Source: Aliishimia sp963678085
Lineage (GTDB): Bacteria; Pseudomonadota; Alphaproteobacteria; Rhodobacterales; Rhodobacteraceae
Direction: 5' to 3'
DNA length: 64,000 nt
NCBI GenBank assembly: GCA_963678085.1
Contig: OY782680.1
Coordinates: 1,302,001 to 1,366,000 of the forward strand
Under the pieces are notes generated by a model, which was not told the origin of the DNA, did no database searches, and saw only the letters and a program-made list of their open reading frames with translations. Positions within the stretch are counted from its first letter, which is position 1. Each line of letters begins with the position of its first letter. Made by a program: the position numbers and the translations under genes. Shown one piece after another: positions 51,132 through 60,758 of this stretch.

Positions 51132-51461
51132 GGCGCTGGACTGGGTTTCCAGGTGCCACCGCACGCTCCCCTCACGCAATCTTAACCAATCCCGCGTAGA
51201 ACCGATCCCACGAAGCTTCTAAGACGCGCGCTGTCAATGTGGCTGGAGCATGGGCATGTGGAGCCTGGCTAAGTTCTCTTTCGTCACGATGGCGCGGATA
51301 GGAAATGATGAGCAAACGCTGTTTCTCCGCTATTGACACGCGGTGATCATCGATGTCTGACGGGCCCGTTCCCTGTCCGAACTCACTTTTCCCTTATAAT
51401 GATGTGCAACTCCGGTGGACTGGCTCCACGCGGGGCATTTTGTGCTGCCCGGATGGCCGGT

Positions 51462-53240
51462 TCACAAGGTCAAAGGCACACGGATGAGGCCGGAATTGAG
51501 CCGCTTGGGGGCTCCGGGGCGGGCATCGGTGATCTCGTGCAGCTCAAATTGCGCGCTTGGGCAGGTGTCAAACCATGTTTTCAGCCCCTTGCAGTTTGGG
51601 GCAAATCGCCAGGGCGCTGTGCTTGGCGCGAATGTCCCCCCAAGGCCAGCTTGAAAGAATGTGCGCAGGGCCGCATCCAGGGTGATATCGGTGCGGATCA
51701 TCTCTTTATGCGGGCCAAGCCCGGGCACATTGCCCCCGCCGCACAGCCGGTAATCGGTGCCCGCGACCAAAAACGCATCCTCATCCGCAACGGCCCGCCC
51801 TTGATAGGCGAGGTTGAGAATGCGTTTCGCGCGCGGGGCCAGCTCTTCTCCCGTCTGAGCAAAGCGCGGCGGCTGCATCAAATCAATGTCGTAGGAAAGC
51901 CCATAGATCGTGTCGAAATTAAAGCCAGGCAGCTCTGGTGAGAGCAGGGCTTTGGGCTCTTTGTGGTCCTGATGGTTGAACAGAATCGCGGATTTTTCGA
52001 GCCAAAGGCGCAGTTCCGCCCCGTTCAACCGCACCGCCCAGATCCGGTTGGTAAAGGGCGAGATATCGGAAATATGCCGCTCGCGCAGGATACCTGCGGG
52101 CACATAGGTGTAGTTGCTGGGGCCACCACGCCCGCCGACCCGTCCCGGCGCGACCGCTGACAAAAGGGGGAGATCGGCAAAGGGGCTGCTTGGCTGCTGG
52201 GCCGCAATAACCTCTGATTGCACCTGCGCCACCAGAGCGGTGAGCGCATTTGGTTGCACCAGCGCATAAGAGCTGCTCAAGGTGCGGCTGAGCGGGCCCA
52301 GCGGTTCATCAAGCGCGGCGAAGGTGGCTTTATGCGCCGCGCGCGCGGGGGCAAGGGCGGGGTGGTCGGTGGGATCATTTTCCTGGGAAGAGATCAGCCG
52401 ACCCGCACCGCTTAGAACACGCGCGCCTGTCTCGCTGAGTTCGATCTCTAGATCAATACATCCCAGCTTGGCCGCGCCAAAGCCGGGCATGACGGTTGGG
52501 ATGCCGTGTAGAGTTCCGTTTTCCATATCGGCTTCATCCAGCTCCGCATGGTCAGGGCCAGGAAATTCCAGGTGGGTATGACCGCCGATAATCGCATCCA
52601 CCGCGCCAGAGGCCGCCAGTGGCACCAGCGCGTTTTCCCCCAGCACCTGCCCGATGCCGGTATGGGCCAGCGCGATCACGATATCTGCTCCTTTGCGGCG
52701 CAGCTCTTGGGCGTAAGTTTCAGCGCAGGTCAGCATATCGCCAAACTCGGCCCGGCCCGCCAAAACCGCTTGGTTCCATAGCAAGGTGGCAGGGGGCAGG
52801 ACCGAGCAAATCCCCAGCTTGAGCCCTCCCTTTTGGAGCATCAGGTGAGGCCGGATATGGTCTGAGGGCTCTGTGAGCTGCAGATTGCTGCATAGCACGG
52901 GAATGGGGGCGGCTTTGGCAAAGGTGAGCAAGCGCTCAAGCCCGTGGTCAAAATCATGATTGCCAAGCCCCAGCGCATCATATTCGAGCTGCTCAAAAAT
53001 AGCGGCTAAATCTTGTGGTGCGATACGCTCCGCCAAAGCCGTGCCCTGAAGCAGATCCCCATTATCAAGCAGCAGGCAGGCGCGCCCCGTCGCCATCGCC
53101 TCAGCGCGGGCGGCGTCAATGCGATGGGCCAGGCGTGCCAAACCAGCGCGCGCAAGTTCTGCCCCGCTTCGGTAATCTTGGGTAAATAGGTGCATGTGCA
53201 CATCGCTCGTGGCCAGTACACGCAACAGGGCTCGCGCCAT
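51462..53240 (-). CDS. 2',3'-cyclic-nucleotide phosphodiesterase / 5'-nucleotidase family protein
   Basis: A 592-residue two-domain metallophosphoesterase. The metal-binding motifs are ATSDVHMH near the N-terminus, LLDNGDLLQG, GLGNHDFDHG and IGGHTHLEF; the C-terminal substrate-binding domain contains NFDTIYGLSYDIDL and the YRLCGGGN loop. The family (CpdB/UshA) frees nucleosides from nucleotides. Unusually there is no signal peptide: the protein begins MARALLRVLATSDVH, so it is probably cytoplasmic or secreted another way. Divergent from nudC. Confidence 0.87.
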   Translation of the reverse strand: MARALLRVLATSDVHMHLFTQDYRSGAELARAGLARLAHRIDAARAEAMATGRACLLLDNGDLLQGTALAERIAPQDLAAIFEQLEYDALGLGNHDFDHGLERLLTFAKAAPIPVLCSNLQLTEPSDHIRPHLMLQKGGLKLGICSVLPPATLLWNQAVLAGRAEFGDMLTCAETYAQELRRKGADIVIALAHTGIGQVLGENALVPLAASGAVDAIIGGHTHLEFPGPDHAELDEADMENGTLHGIPTVMPGFGAAKLGCIDLEIELSETGARVLSGAGRLISSQENDPTDHPALAPARAAHKATFAALDEPLGPLSRTLSSSYALVQPNALTALVAQVQSEVIAAQQPSSPFADLPLLSAVAPGRVGGRGGPSNYTYVPAGILRERHISDISPFTNRIWAVRLNGAELRLWLEKSAILFNHQDHKEPKALLSPELPGFNFDTIYGLSYDIDLMQPPRFAQTGEELAPRAKRILNLAYQGRAVADEDAFLVAGTDYRLCGGGNVPGLGPHKEMIRTDITLDAALRTFFQAGLGGTFAPSTAPWRFAPNCKGLKTWFDTCPSAQFELHEITDARPGAPKRLNSGLIRVPLTL

Positions 53241-53395
53241 AATCTTCCTAAGTTTTGCCAGCCTTTTTGTCAGCCTTTGCTACTTATGGAAGAAAACTCT
53301 GGGAAAACAAGGGGCGGGATGCGAAAACCTGCCTGGAACTTTAGACAAGTCTAGCGCATCATATAGGCAGTCATAGGGCAAGGCAGGCATAGGCA

Positions 53396-54364
53396 ATGAA
53401 ATTCGCAGAACAGGTGACATTTGGCGGCTCTGGTCTTGACCGCGCGGCGCATCTGCGTGGCAAGAAAGATGAAATTGACGCGCTGCGCCGTGATCCAAAC
53501 AGCCGCACGATCGCCTTTTGGCGCGGCAAGCCGTTGATTTCGACGCCGCGCCCGGCTGAGCTGATGCGCTTGCCGCTGGATCATCACATCTTTGTGAATG
53601 GGGGTTCTGAGCCGATATTCTTGGGCATGGAGGCGGGGCGGGCCTGTTTTGCGCGTCATATCAACGGCTGGGTGCCTGAGGACCAGGATATCTCGCAGGT
53701 TACGCAATTTCTTGACCCGAGTGAGCAGCGGCACCCCGCGCTTGCTGATACCGAGGTCTTTGCCGAGCTGCGGCGGGTGATGACCTGGCTCTCTCCGCGC
53801 GATGCTGAGCTGGCCGCGAGCGGGCGCGCATTGTTTGAATGGCATCGCAGCCACAAGTTTTGCGCCAATTGCGGCGCGCCCAGTGATATGGTGCAGGCGG
53901 GCTGGCAGCGCGGATGTCCCTCTTGTGGGCGGCAGCATTTCCCGCGCACGGACCCGGTTGTGATTATGCTGATCACCCATGGCAATTCGGTGCTGCTTGG
54001 GCGCTCACCCGGCTGGCCCGAGGGCATGTATTCCCTGCTTGCGGGCTTTGTGGAGCCGGGCGAGACCCTTGAGGCAGCGGTGCGGCGCGAAGTCTTTGAA
54101 GAATCAGGGATCAAGGTCGCAGAGGTCGGCTATCTCGCCAGCCAGCCCTGGCCCTTTCCCGCTTCATTGATGGTGGGCTGCTGGGGCAGGGCGGTCAGCC
54201 AGGAGATCTCCATTGACCCGCAAGAGATCGAAGATGCCCGCTGGGTGAGCCGCGAAGACATCATGCAAGCGCTCGCTGGCGAACATCCGTGGCTCCTGCC
54301 CGCGCGCAAAGGGGCCATCGCGCATTTTTTGTTGCAAAATTGGCTTGCGGATTCGCTGGACTAA
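53396..54364 (+). CDS. nudC: NADH pyrophosphatase / mRNA decapping Nudix hydrolase
   Basis: A 322-residue protein. A four-cysteine zinc finger (CANCGAPSD ... CPSCGRQ) precedes the Nudix domain with box GFVEPGETLEAAVRREVFEE followed by SGI and a downstream SQPWPFPASLMVG motif, which is the NudC fingerprint. It cleaves NADH to NMNH and AMP and removes NAD caps from RNA. Length is normal. It is followed after 39 bases by an SRPBCC gene. Confidence 0.92.
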   Translation: MKFAEQVTFGGSGLDRAAHLRGKKDEIDALRRDPNSRTIAFWRGKPLISTPRPAELMRLPLDHHIFVNGGSEPIFLGMEAGRACFARHINGWVPEDQDISQVTQFLDPSEQRHPALADTEVFAELRRVMTWLSPRDAELAASGRALFEWHRSHKFCANCGAPSDMVQAGWQRGCPSCGRQHFPRTDPVVIMLITHGNSVLLGRSPGWPEGMYSLLAGFVEPGETLEAAVRREVFEESGIKVAEVGYLASQPWPFPASLMVGCWGRAVSQEISIDPQEIEDARWVSREDIMQALAGEHPWLLPARKGAIAHFLLQNWLADSLD

Positions 54365-54403
54365 GGGCAGGGTGAATGCAACTTTAGCGAGCGTGGAGGC
54401 ACA

Positions 54404-54871
54404 ATGCGCTTTACGGCCAAAGAAGATATCGACGCGCCTGCAGATTATGTGTTTGCGGCCTTCAGCGATTTTGAGGCTTTTGAGGCGCGCGCCAAGCCCT
54501 ATGCGGTGGCGGTGACGCGCCAAGGTAGCCTTGCAGAGGGGGGGCTGAATTGGCAGGCAAAGTTCCGCTTTCGCGGCCGCGCCCGCACGCTCGATCTGTC
54601 CCTGACCGACTATTCCCCGCCCCAGCGTCTGAGCTTTGAAGCCATTTCGCGCAGCCTCAGCGCGGATTTCACGATCACTTTCACGCAGCTGACCGAGACC
54701 CGCACCCGCGTTTCCCTAGAGCTAGAGCTGAAACCCCAAGCCCTGCAAGCGCGCGTATTTGTGCAATCGTTACGGCTCGCCAAAAACCGACTCACCAAAC
54801 GCTTCCGCCTACGCGTGCTGGATTTTTCACAAAGCGTCGAAGCGCAATGGCAGCAAGAGCAAGCGGCTTAA
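54404..54871 (+). CDS. SRPBCC (polyketide cyclase-like) family protein
   Basis: A 155-residue small hydrophobic-pocket protein. The pattern FTAKEDIDAPADYVFAAFSD, then RLSFEAISRSL, then TRTRVSLELELKP is typical of the START/SRPBCC fold. Substrate unknown. Its stop overlaps that of the convergent pheA by 4 bases. Confidence 0.83.
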   Translation: MRFTAKEDIDAPADYVFAAFSDFEAFEARAKPYAVAVTRQGSLAEGGLNWQAKFRFRGRARTLDLSLTDYSPPQRLSFEAISRSLSADFTITFTQLTETRTRVSLELELKPQALQARVFVQSLRLAKNRLTKRFRLRVLDFSQSVEAQWQQEQAA

Positions 54872-55698
54872 TCGCGCCTGTGATCCGCCGGGTAGACCCC
54901 CAAAATCTCTAGCCGATTGGTGAAATAATCCAGCTCTTCCAGGGCGCGGGCGACGGGGGGATCCTCTGGGTGGCCTTCGATATCGGCGTAAAACTGAGTC
55001 GCGGTAAAGCGCCCGCCGACCATGTAGCTTTCCAGCTTGGTCATATTCACGCCATTGGTCGCAAACCCGCCCATTGCCTTATAGAGCGCGGCCGGAATGT
55101 TGCGCACCTCAAACACAAAGGTCGTGAGCATCTTATCCCCGCGGCGGCTATGGTTCGCCTCCGGCGCCATCAGCAGAAAGCGGGTGGTGTTATTGTCTTG
55201 CGTCTCGATATTGCGCGCCAGCACATCCAGCCCGTAAATCTCGCCCGCCAAAGCGCTTGCCAAAGCCGCCACCGCCTTGTCACCGCGCGCCGCCACATCG
55301 CGCGCCGCCCGCGCATTATCCGAGCTCACGCGCCCCCTAATCCCATGCTCTTGCAGAAACTCGGCGCATTGCGGCAGCAGGACCAGATGCGAGTAAGCCT
55401 CTTTAATATCACCGATTTTCGCCCCCGGTACAGCCAGTAGGTTGATATGCACGCGCACAAAGGCCTCGCCAATGATATGCAGCCCGCTATGAGGCAAGAG
55501 CCGATGGATATCCGCCACCCGCCCATAGGTCGTGTTCTCAACCGGCAGCATCGCCCGCTCTGCCGCCCCCGACGTCACAGCCGCGATCGTGTCTTCAAAG
55601 CTGGGGCAGGGCAGGGGGGTAAAATCTGGGGCCGCATTCACACAGGCTTCATGGCTATACGCGCCCAGTTCTCCTTGGAATGCAATTTTCCCGGCCAT
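54868..55698 (-). CDS. pheA: Prephenate dehydratase
   Basis: A 276-residue monofunctional enzyme making phenylpyruvate for phenylalanine synthesis. The catalytic domain begins GKIAFQGELGAYSHEAC and contains the essential threonine in NNTTRFLLM. A C-terminal ACT domain (TTFVFEVRNIPAALYKAMGG, then NMTKLESYM) senses phenylalanine, with ESYM in place of the more usual ESRP. No chorismate mutase domain is fused. Divergent from the cytochrome c gene with 132 bases between them. Confidence 0.93.
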   Translation of the reverse strand: MAGKIAFQGELGAYSHEACVNAAPDFTPLPCPSFEDTIAAVTSGAAERAMLPVENTTYGRVADIHRLLPHSGLHIIGEAFVRVHINLLAVPGAKIGDIKEAYSHLVLLPQCAEFLQEHGIRGRVSSDNARAARDVAARGDKAVAALASALAGEIYGLDVLARNIETQDNNTTRFLLMAPEANHSRRGDKMLTTFVFEVRNIPAALYKAMGGFATNGVNMTKLESYMVGGRFTATQFYADIEGHPEDPPVARALEELDYFTNRLEILGVYPADHRRD

Positions 55699-55830
55699 TT
55701 ACCTGTCCCTTACTACTTGCCCTTAAAGTGGGTTATGGGCGTTTGGTCGCGGTGTCTAACTCTTGCCAGTAGAATTGGGAAGGGCTAGGTAGCCGCCAGC
55801 TAGGCATAATGTGAACCGAGTGAGCGACAT

Positions 55831-56343
55831 ATGGACACGATGAAACTAACAAAGGCCGTTGCCAGTATTTGTATAGCATGGCTGGTGATTAAGTTTGGTG
55901 CTTGGGCTTCGGATAGCATCTACGCCGTCGGTGGGCATGGTCACGGTGATAAGCAGGCCTATGTGGTTGAGACAGATGCCGCTGGTGGTGGCGCAGAGGC
56001 CGAAGCGGGCCCAACGATCACAGAGCTTTTGGCAAGTGCGGATATCGGCAAGGGCGAAAAAGTCTATAAGAAATGCCAGAGCTGCCACAAGCTTGAAGCC
56101 GGTCAGAACGGCACAGGCCCCTATTTGCATGGTGTTGTTGGCCGCCAGATCGGGACAGCGGATGGGTTTACCTATTCTGGTGCGCTCGCAGGTCGCTCTG
56201 ATGCTTGGACCCCTGAGAACCTGGATGGGTTCTTGACAAGCCCCAAAGGCTGGGCGTCAGGCACCACCATGGGTTTTGCCGGGCTGAAAAAGGCAGGGGA
56301 TCGCGCGAATTTGATCGCCTATCTGCAAACAATTGGCGGCTAA
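55831..56343 (+). CDS. Membrane-anchored class I cytochrome c
   Basis: A 170-residue protein. An uncleaved N-terminal helix (residues 7-25) is followed by an Ala/Gly/Glu-rich linker and a cytochrome c domain with the haem site CQSCH (82-86) and a likely axial methionine in GTTMGFAG. It resembles the c552/CycM group that carries electrons between bc1 complex and oxidases. The start could be three codons later (MKLTKAV). Confidence 0.9.
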   Translation: MDTMKLTKAVASICIAWLVIKFGAWASDSIYAVGGHGHGDKQAYVVETDAAGGGAEAEAGPTITELLASADIGKGEKVYKKCQSCHKLEAGQNGTGPYLHGVVGRQIGTADGFTYSGALAGRSDAWTPENLDGFLTSPKGWASGTTMGFAGLKKAGDRANLIAYLQTIGG

Positions 56344-56367
56344 GCGCTAAACCATCTGAACCCTATG

Positions 56368-56396
56368 AAGGCTGCGGGAAACCTGCGGCCTTTTTT
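56368..56396 (+). terminator. Rho-independent terminator of cytochrome c gene
   Basis: AAGGCTGCGGG, a 3-base loop and CCTGCGGCCTT form a stem (with two G-U pairs) followed by six T residues, 25 bases after the stop. Confidence 0.82.
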
Positions 56397-56436
56397 GCTG
56401 TTCCAACCTTATGCGCAAACACGAACCACTGCACCC

Positions 56437-56494
56437 GTGGGGGTTTTACACCCCCACACCCCCGTAAGGTATTTTTAGCCAAATAAAGGGGGGG
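56437..56494 (+). repeat. Dispersed 57-bp hairpin repeat, copy 3
   Basis: Nearly identical to copy 1 but with TTTTACA in the loop and GTAAGGT in place of GCAAGGT. It lies just upstream of yejA. Confidence 0.85.
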
Positions 56495-56654
56495 CGTGAA
56501 GTTTCGGGTTTTTGAGTGGGTTGGGCGGGCAGGATCCTTCACAAAGGGTAAATTTCACGCGGAGCATTCACGCTTTGGTAACTTGTCTATTGGAGTCTGT
56601 GAGAATTACCTTAAATTGTCTGCAAAGAATTCGGCTGATCAGAAGGACAGGCTT

Positions 56655-58574
56655 ATGCGCGCGCTGCACAGAACTCTCTCACATCCGCTAACGGGCCGTC
56701 TGAAGACACTGGGTTTGGGCGCGGCTCTTGGGTTGGCCGTTGGTGCTGTCCCGCTCGCCGCTGAAGAGATCATCACCAGCCATGGCTATTCTTTCTATGG
56801 TGATCTGAAATACCCGGCTGATTTTCAGCATTTCGATTACGTGAACCCTGATGCCCCCAAAGGCGGCGAGATCAGCTTCGCGCGGACCGGCACCTTTGAT
56901 TCGATGAACCCCTATAGCCGCAAAGGGCGCGCCGGGCGTTTGAGCTGGATGATGTATGAAAGCCTGCTGGGGGAAATGCCAACCACCGGGGGAGCTGCCG
57001 CCGCCGACACCTATGGCGAGGGCTACTGTCTGCTTTGCACCCATCTGGAATATCCCAAGGACAAATCCTGGGTGATTTTCCACATGCGCAAAGATGCCAA
57101 ATTCAGCGATGGCACCCCCTTGACCGCGCATGATGTGTTGTTCTCCCATAACCTGTTGCTGGAACAGGGGCTGCCCTCTTACGCGGCGGCGGTGAAAAAG
57201 CGCATCCCTAATGCCGAAGTGCTGGATGATTACCGGATCAAATTCTACTTCACCGATGGGATTTCGCGCCGCAGTTTGATTTCCCAGGTCGGCGGCGTGC
57301 CTGTGTGGTCAAAGACATGGTTCGAGGAAACCGGCGCGCGTCTTGATGAGCCGCGGCTTGAGGCCTCTCCCGGCTCTGGCCCCTATGTTGTGCAAGAGGT
57401 CGTGCCAAACCGGCGTATCGTTTATACGCGTAATCCCGATTACTGGGGCTGGGATCACCCAATGAACCAGGGCCGGCATAATTTCGATACGATCCGGGTG
57501 GAGTATTTTGGCGATGATGCGGCCGCGTTCGAGGGGTTCAAGGCCGGAGAGTACACCTTTCGCGGGGAAGGGGATGCGTTCAAATGGGCGCGCTCTTATG
57601 AGTTTCCCAAGGTGCAAAACGGTCAGGTGATCAAAGAGGCGATCCCAGATGGCACGCCCCCGGTTCCCACCGGCATCGTGTTCAATTTGCAAAAAGAGAT
57701 GCTGCAAGATCGCCGTGTGCGCGAGGCGCTGGCCTTGGGTTATAATTTCGACTGGACCAATGAGAGCCTGCAATTTGGGCTCTACGCGCAGCGGGTCTCG
57801 TTCACGCAAGGCTCTCCGCTGGAGGCAAAAGGTGCCCCAGAAGGCGCGGAGCTGGAGTTCCTGAAATCCCTCGGCGATTTGGTTCCTGCCGAAATGCTCA
57901 CCGAGCCCGCGCGCATGCCCCATACATCTAAAGGCGCGCGCGTGCTGGATCGGCGCAATCTGCGCACAGCGATGAAGCTGCTGGATGAGGCGGGCTGGGC
58001 CGTGGGCGCGGACGGGATGCGTGCCAAAAATGGCAAGCCCATGCAGGTGGTGTTCCTGTTCAATTCGGCCTCTTCCCAAACAACCGCTGCGGTTTTTGAG
58101 AATTATATCAGCAATCTCAAGGCGATGGGGATTGACGCCAAGCTAGAGAAAGTCGATACCGCCCAATATACCCTGCGCGAGCGCGATAAGGATTTCGATC
58201 TGATCTATGATCAATATGTTGCCTTCCTGGGCACGGGCACCGGGCTGCATCAGCGCTTTGGCTCGGAAGATGCGATTATTTCGCTGTTTAACCCGGCCTC
58301 GCTGCAATCGGACTTGGTGGATACGATCATTGATGCCTCGCTGAATGCGCAGACGCGAGAGCAGGAATATACCGCGCTGATGGCGCTGGACCGGGCTTTG
58401 CGCTATGAGTTTTTCATGGTGCCGCTTTGGTATAATCCAAACACCTGGGTCGCCTATTATGATCAATATGATTACCCCAAGCCGCTGCCCCCTTATGCGC
58501 TGGGGCACTTGGATTTCTGGTGGTATGATAGCGCCGGGCATGAGCGGTTGATCGAGGCAGGCGCGCTGAGGTAA
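56655..58574 (+). CDS. yejA: Peptide ABC transporter substrate-binding protein (YejA-like)
   Basis: A 639-residue periplasmic binding protein of family SBP_bac_5. It starts MRALHRTLSHPLTG with a signal peptide (LGLGAALGLAVGAVPLAAEE, cut after AAA/AEE region). It carries the family blocks GDLKYPADFQHFDYVNPDAP and WVIFHMRKDAKFSDGTPLTA. YejA-type proteins bind oligopeptides and microcin C. An AAGGA site lies 8 bases before the ATG at 56655; the longer open frame from 56496 is not supported. Confidence 0.9.
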   Translation: MRALHRTLSHPLTGRLKTLGLGAALGLAVGAVPLAAEEIITSHGYSFYGDLKYPADFQHFDYVNPDAPKGGEISFARTGTFDSMNPYSRKGRAGRLSWMMYESLLGEMPTTGGAAAADTYGEGYCLLCTHLEYPKDKSWVIFHMRKDAKFSDGTPLTAHDVLFSHNLLLEQGLPSYAAAVKKRIPNAEVLDDYRIKFYFTDGISRRSLISQVGGVPVWSKTWFEETGARLDEPRLEASPGSGPYVVQEVVPNRRIVYTRNPDYWGWDHPMNQGRHNFDTIRVEYFGDDAAAFEGFKAGEYTFRGEGDAFKWARSYEFPKVQNGQVIKEAIPDGTPPVPTGIVFNLQKEMLQDRRVREALALGYNFDWTNESLQFGLYAQRVSFTQGSPLEAKGAPEGAELEFLKSLGDLVPAEMLTEPARMPHTSKGARVLDRRNLRTAMKLLDEAGWAVGADGMRAKNGKPMQVVFLFNSASSQTTAAVFENYISNLKAMGIDAKLEKVDTAQYTLRERDKDFDLIYDQYVAFLGTGTGLHQRFGSEDAIISLFNPASLQSDLVDTIIDASLNAQTREQEYTALMALDRALRYEFFMVPLWYNPNTWVAYYDQYDYPKPLPPYALGHLDFWWYDSAGHERLIEAGALR

Positions 58575-58578
58575 TCTG

Positions 58579-59655
58579 ATGGGGGCCTATATCCTGCGCC
58601 GTTTGCTGCTGATTGTCCCAACCTTGTTGGGCATTCTGGTGGTAAATTTCACGCTGGTGCAATTCATGCCCGGCGGCCCGGTCGAGCAAGCCATTGCCAA
58701 TGCGCAAGGCCAAGGGGATGTGTTTGGCGGTTTTGCCGGCGGGGGTGATCAAGAGCAAGATACCGGCAATGAGCAATATGCCGGCTCGCGTGGCCTGCCG
58801 CCGGAATTTATTGCCCAGCTGGAAAAAGAGTTCGGCTTTGACAAACCCCCGCTTGAGCGCTTTGGCCTCATGGTGTGGAATTTCATGCGCTTTGATTTTG
58901 GCGATAGCTATTTTCAAAGCAAGCCGGTGGTGGATTTGGTGCTGGAAAAATTGCCTGTCTCGATCTCGCTTGGGCTCTGGTCTTTGCTGATTTCTTACAT
59001 GATTTCAATTCCTTTGGGTATTCGCAAGGCGGTGCGGGACGGATCCAGCTTTGACACATGGACCAGCGGCATCATCATCGCCGCTTATGCCATCCCCGGA
59101 TTTCTCTTTGCGATTATGCTGCTGGTGCTCTTTGCGGGGGGCTCTTATTGGCAGATTTTTCCGCTGAGGGGGCTGACCTCTGACAATTGGGAGGAGCTGA
59201 GCATGCTGCAGCAATTTGCCGATTACATTTGGCATATTACTTTGCCGGTGCTCGCCTATACGGTTGCCAGCTTTGCCTCGCTGACTTTGCTGACCAAGAA
59301 CTCTTTTCTGGATGAGATCAAAAAGCAATATGTGGTCACCGCGCGCGCCAAAGGGCTGAGCGAGGCCCGCGTGCTTTATGGCCATGTGTTTCGCAATGCG
59401 ATGCTGATTGTGATTGCCGGGTTTCCCGCTGCCTTTATCGGGATTTTCTTTGGCGGCTCGTTGATTATCGAGACGATTTTCTCGCTCGATGGGCTGGGGC
59501 GTCTTGGCTTTGAGGCGGCGGTCGCGCGCGATTATCCGATCATGTTTGGCACTCTGTTCGTCTTTGGCTTGATTGGGCTGCTCGTGGGCATTCTATCGGA
59601 TCTGATGTATGTGCTGGTGGATCCACGCATTGACTTTGAACGGCGGGCGGGCTGA
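58579..59655 (+). CDS. yejB: Peptide ABC transporter permease YejB-like
   Basis: A 358-residue inner-membrane permease with six helices, starting YILRRLLLIVPTLLGILVVN. The EAA-type loop around KKQYVVTARAKGLSEARVLY contacts the ATPase. A Gly/Gln-rich insertion (residues 45-75) is typical of YejB. It overlaps yejE by one base. Confidence 0.92.
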   Translation: MGAYILRRLLLIVPTLLGILVVNFTLVQFMPGGPVEQAIANAQGQGDVFGGFAGGGDQEQDTGNEQYAGSRGLPPEFIAQLEKEFGFDKPPLERFGLMVWNFMRFDFGDSYFQSKPVVDLVLEKLPVSISLGLWSLLISYMISIPLGIRKAVRDGSSFDTWTSGIIIAAYAIPGFLFAIMLLVLFAGGSYWQIFPLRGLTSDNWEELSMLQQFADYIWHITLPVLAYTVASFASLTLLTKNSFLDEIKKQYVVTARAKGLSEARVLYGHVFRNAMLIVIAGFPAAFIGIFFGGSLIIETIFSLDGLGRLGFEAAVARDYPIMFGTLFVFGLIGLLVGILSDLMYVLVDPRIDFERRAG

Positions 59656-60758
59656 TGGCACTTTCTCCTCTCAATCAGCGACGCTGGCGCAATTTCAAGC
59701 AAAACCGGCGCGCCTATTGGTCCTTGCGCATCTTTGGTGTGCTCTTCCTGCTCACGCTCTTTGCCGAGTTCCTGGCCTATGACAAACCCATCCTGCTGAA
59801 TTATCGCGGCTCTTATTATACACCGATTTGGAATTTTTACCCCGAGACCGAGTTCGGCGGCGATTTCCAGACCGAGGCGGATTACACCGCGCCCGAGGTG
59901 CAATGCCTGATCCGTTCGGGCGGCGTGATCGACTGCTTGGATGACCCTGATCTTATCTTTGAGAATATCGCCGCCGGGCAGCTGAGCGAGGACATGCAGC
60001 TGGGCTGGATGCTCTGGCCGCTGATCCCTTACTCTTTTGACACGCCCGTAGATCGCTCTGGCACCGCGCCGCTGCCGCCCAATGCACAAAACTGGCTGGG
60101 AACGGATAACGCCAAGCGCGATGTGCTGGCGCGTGTGATCCACGGGTTTCGCCTGTCGATATTGTTCACGTTGATGGTGACCGGCGCCTCTACCGTGATT
60201 GGCATCATTGCTGGTGCGATTCAGGGTTACTTCGGGGGCTGGACCGATTTGTTGTTCCAGCGCGTGATCGAGATCTGGACCTCCACCCCCTCCCTTTACA
60301 TCATCATCATCCTATTCGCCATTCTTGGGCGCAGCTTCTGGCTGCTTGTCACCATCATGATCGCCTTTGGCTGGGTCTCCCTAGTCGGCGTGGTGCGGGC
60401 CGAGTTCCTGCGGGCTCGGAACCTGGAATATGTGCGCGCGGCCAAAGCGCTTGGGGTGTCTGATTGGACGATCATGTTCCGCCACATGCTGCCAAATGCC
60501 ATGGTCGCCACGCTTACGATGTTGCCCTTTATTGTCACCGGCACGATTTCGACGCTTGCGATCCTCGACTTTCTGGGCTTTGGCTTGCCGTCCTCTGCAC
60601 CGTCCTTGGGCGAGCTGACCTTGCAGGCCAAGACCTATCTGAACGCGCCCTGGCTTGCCTTTACCGCCTTTTCCACCTTTGCCATCATGCTCTCGCTGTT
60701 GATCTTCATCTTTGAAGGCATCCGCGACGCTTATGATCCTCGAAAGACTTTCTCATGA
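59655..60758 (+). CDS. yejE: Peptide ABC transporter permease YejE-like
   Basis: A 367-residue permease. The N-terminal OppC-type helix is followed by a large periplasmic loop (NYRGSYYTPIWNFYPETEFG) as in YejE, then a BPD_transp domain with the EAA loop ARNLEYVRAAKALGVSDW. It forms the second half of the membrane pore with YejB. It overlaps yejF by 4 bases. Confidence 0.92.
   Translation: MALSPLNQRRWRNFKQNRRAYWSLRIFGVLFLLTLFAEFLAYDKPILLNYRGSYYTPIWNFYPETEFGGDFQTEADYTAPEVQCLIRSGGVIDCLDDPDLIFENIAAGQLSEDMQLGWMLWPLIPYSFDTPVDRSGTAPLPPNAQNWLGTDNAKRDVLARVIHGFRLSILFTLMVTGASTVIGIIAGAIQGYFGGWTDLLFQRVIEIWTSTPSLYIIIILFAILGRSFWLLVTIMIAFGWVSLVGVVRAEFLRARNLEYVRAAKALGVSDWTIMFRHMLPNAMVATLTMLPFIVTGTISTLAILDFLGFGLPSSAPSLGELTLQAKTYLNAPWLAFTAFSTFAIMLSLLIFIFEGIRDAYDPRKTFS

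Larger units (their letters stand above)
50836..51461. other. Intergenic region between ffs and the nucleotidase gene
   Basis: Apart from the ffs promoter (50843-50871) and a copy of the dispersed repeat (51076-51131) I see no gene. The stretch 51132-51461 holds no feature I can support. Confidence 0.6.

Noticed and set aside
50709..51179. Minus-strand frame of 156 residues sharing VGVLHPHTPARYF with a frame near 9.6 kb
   Set aside because: The shared peptide is a translation of the dispersed hairpin repeat, and the frame runs across the SRP RNA gene.
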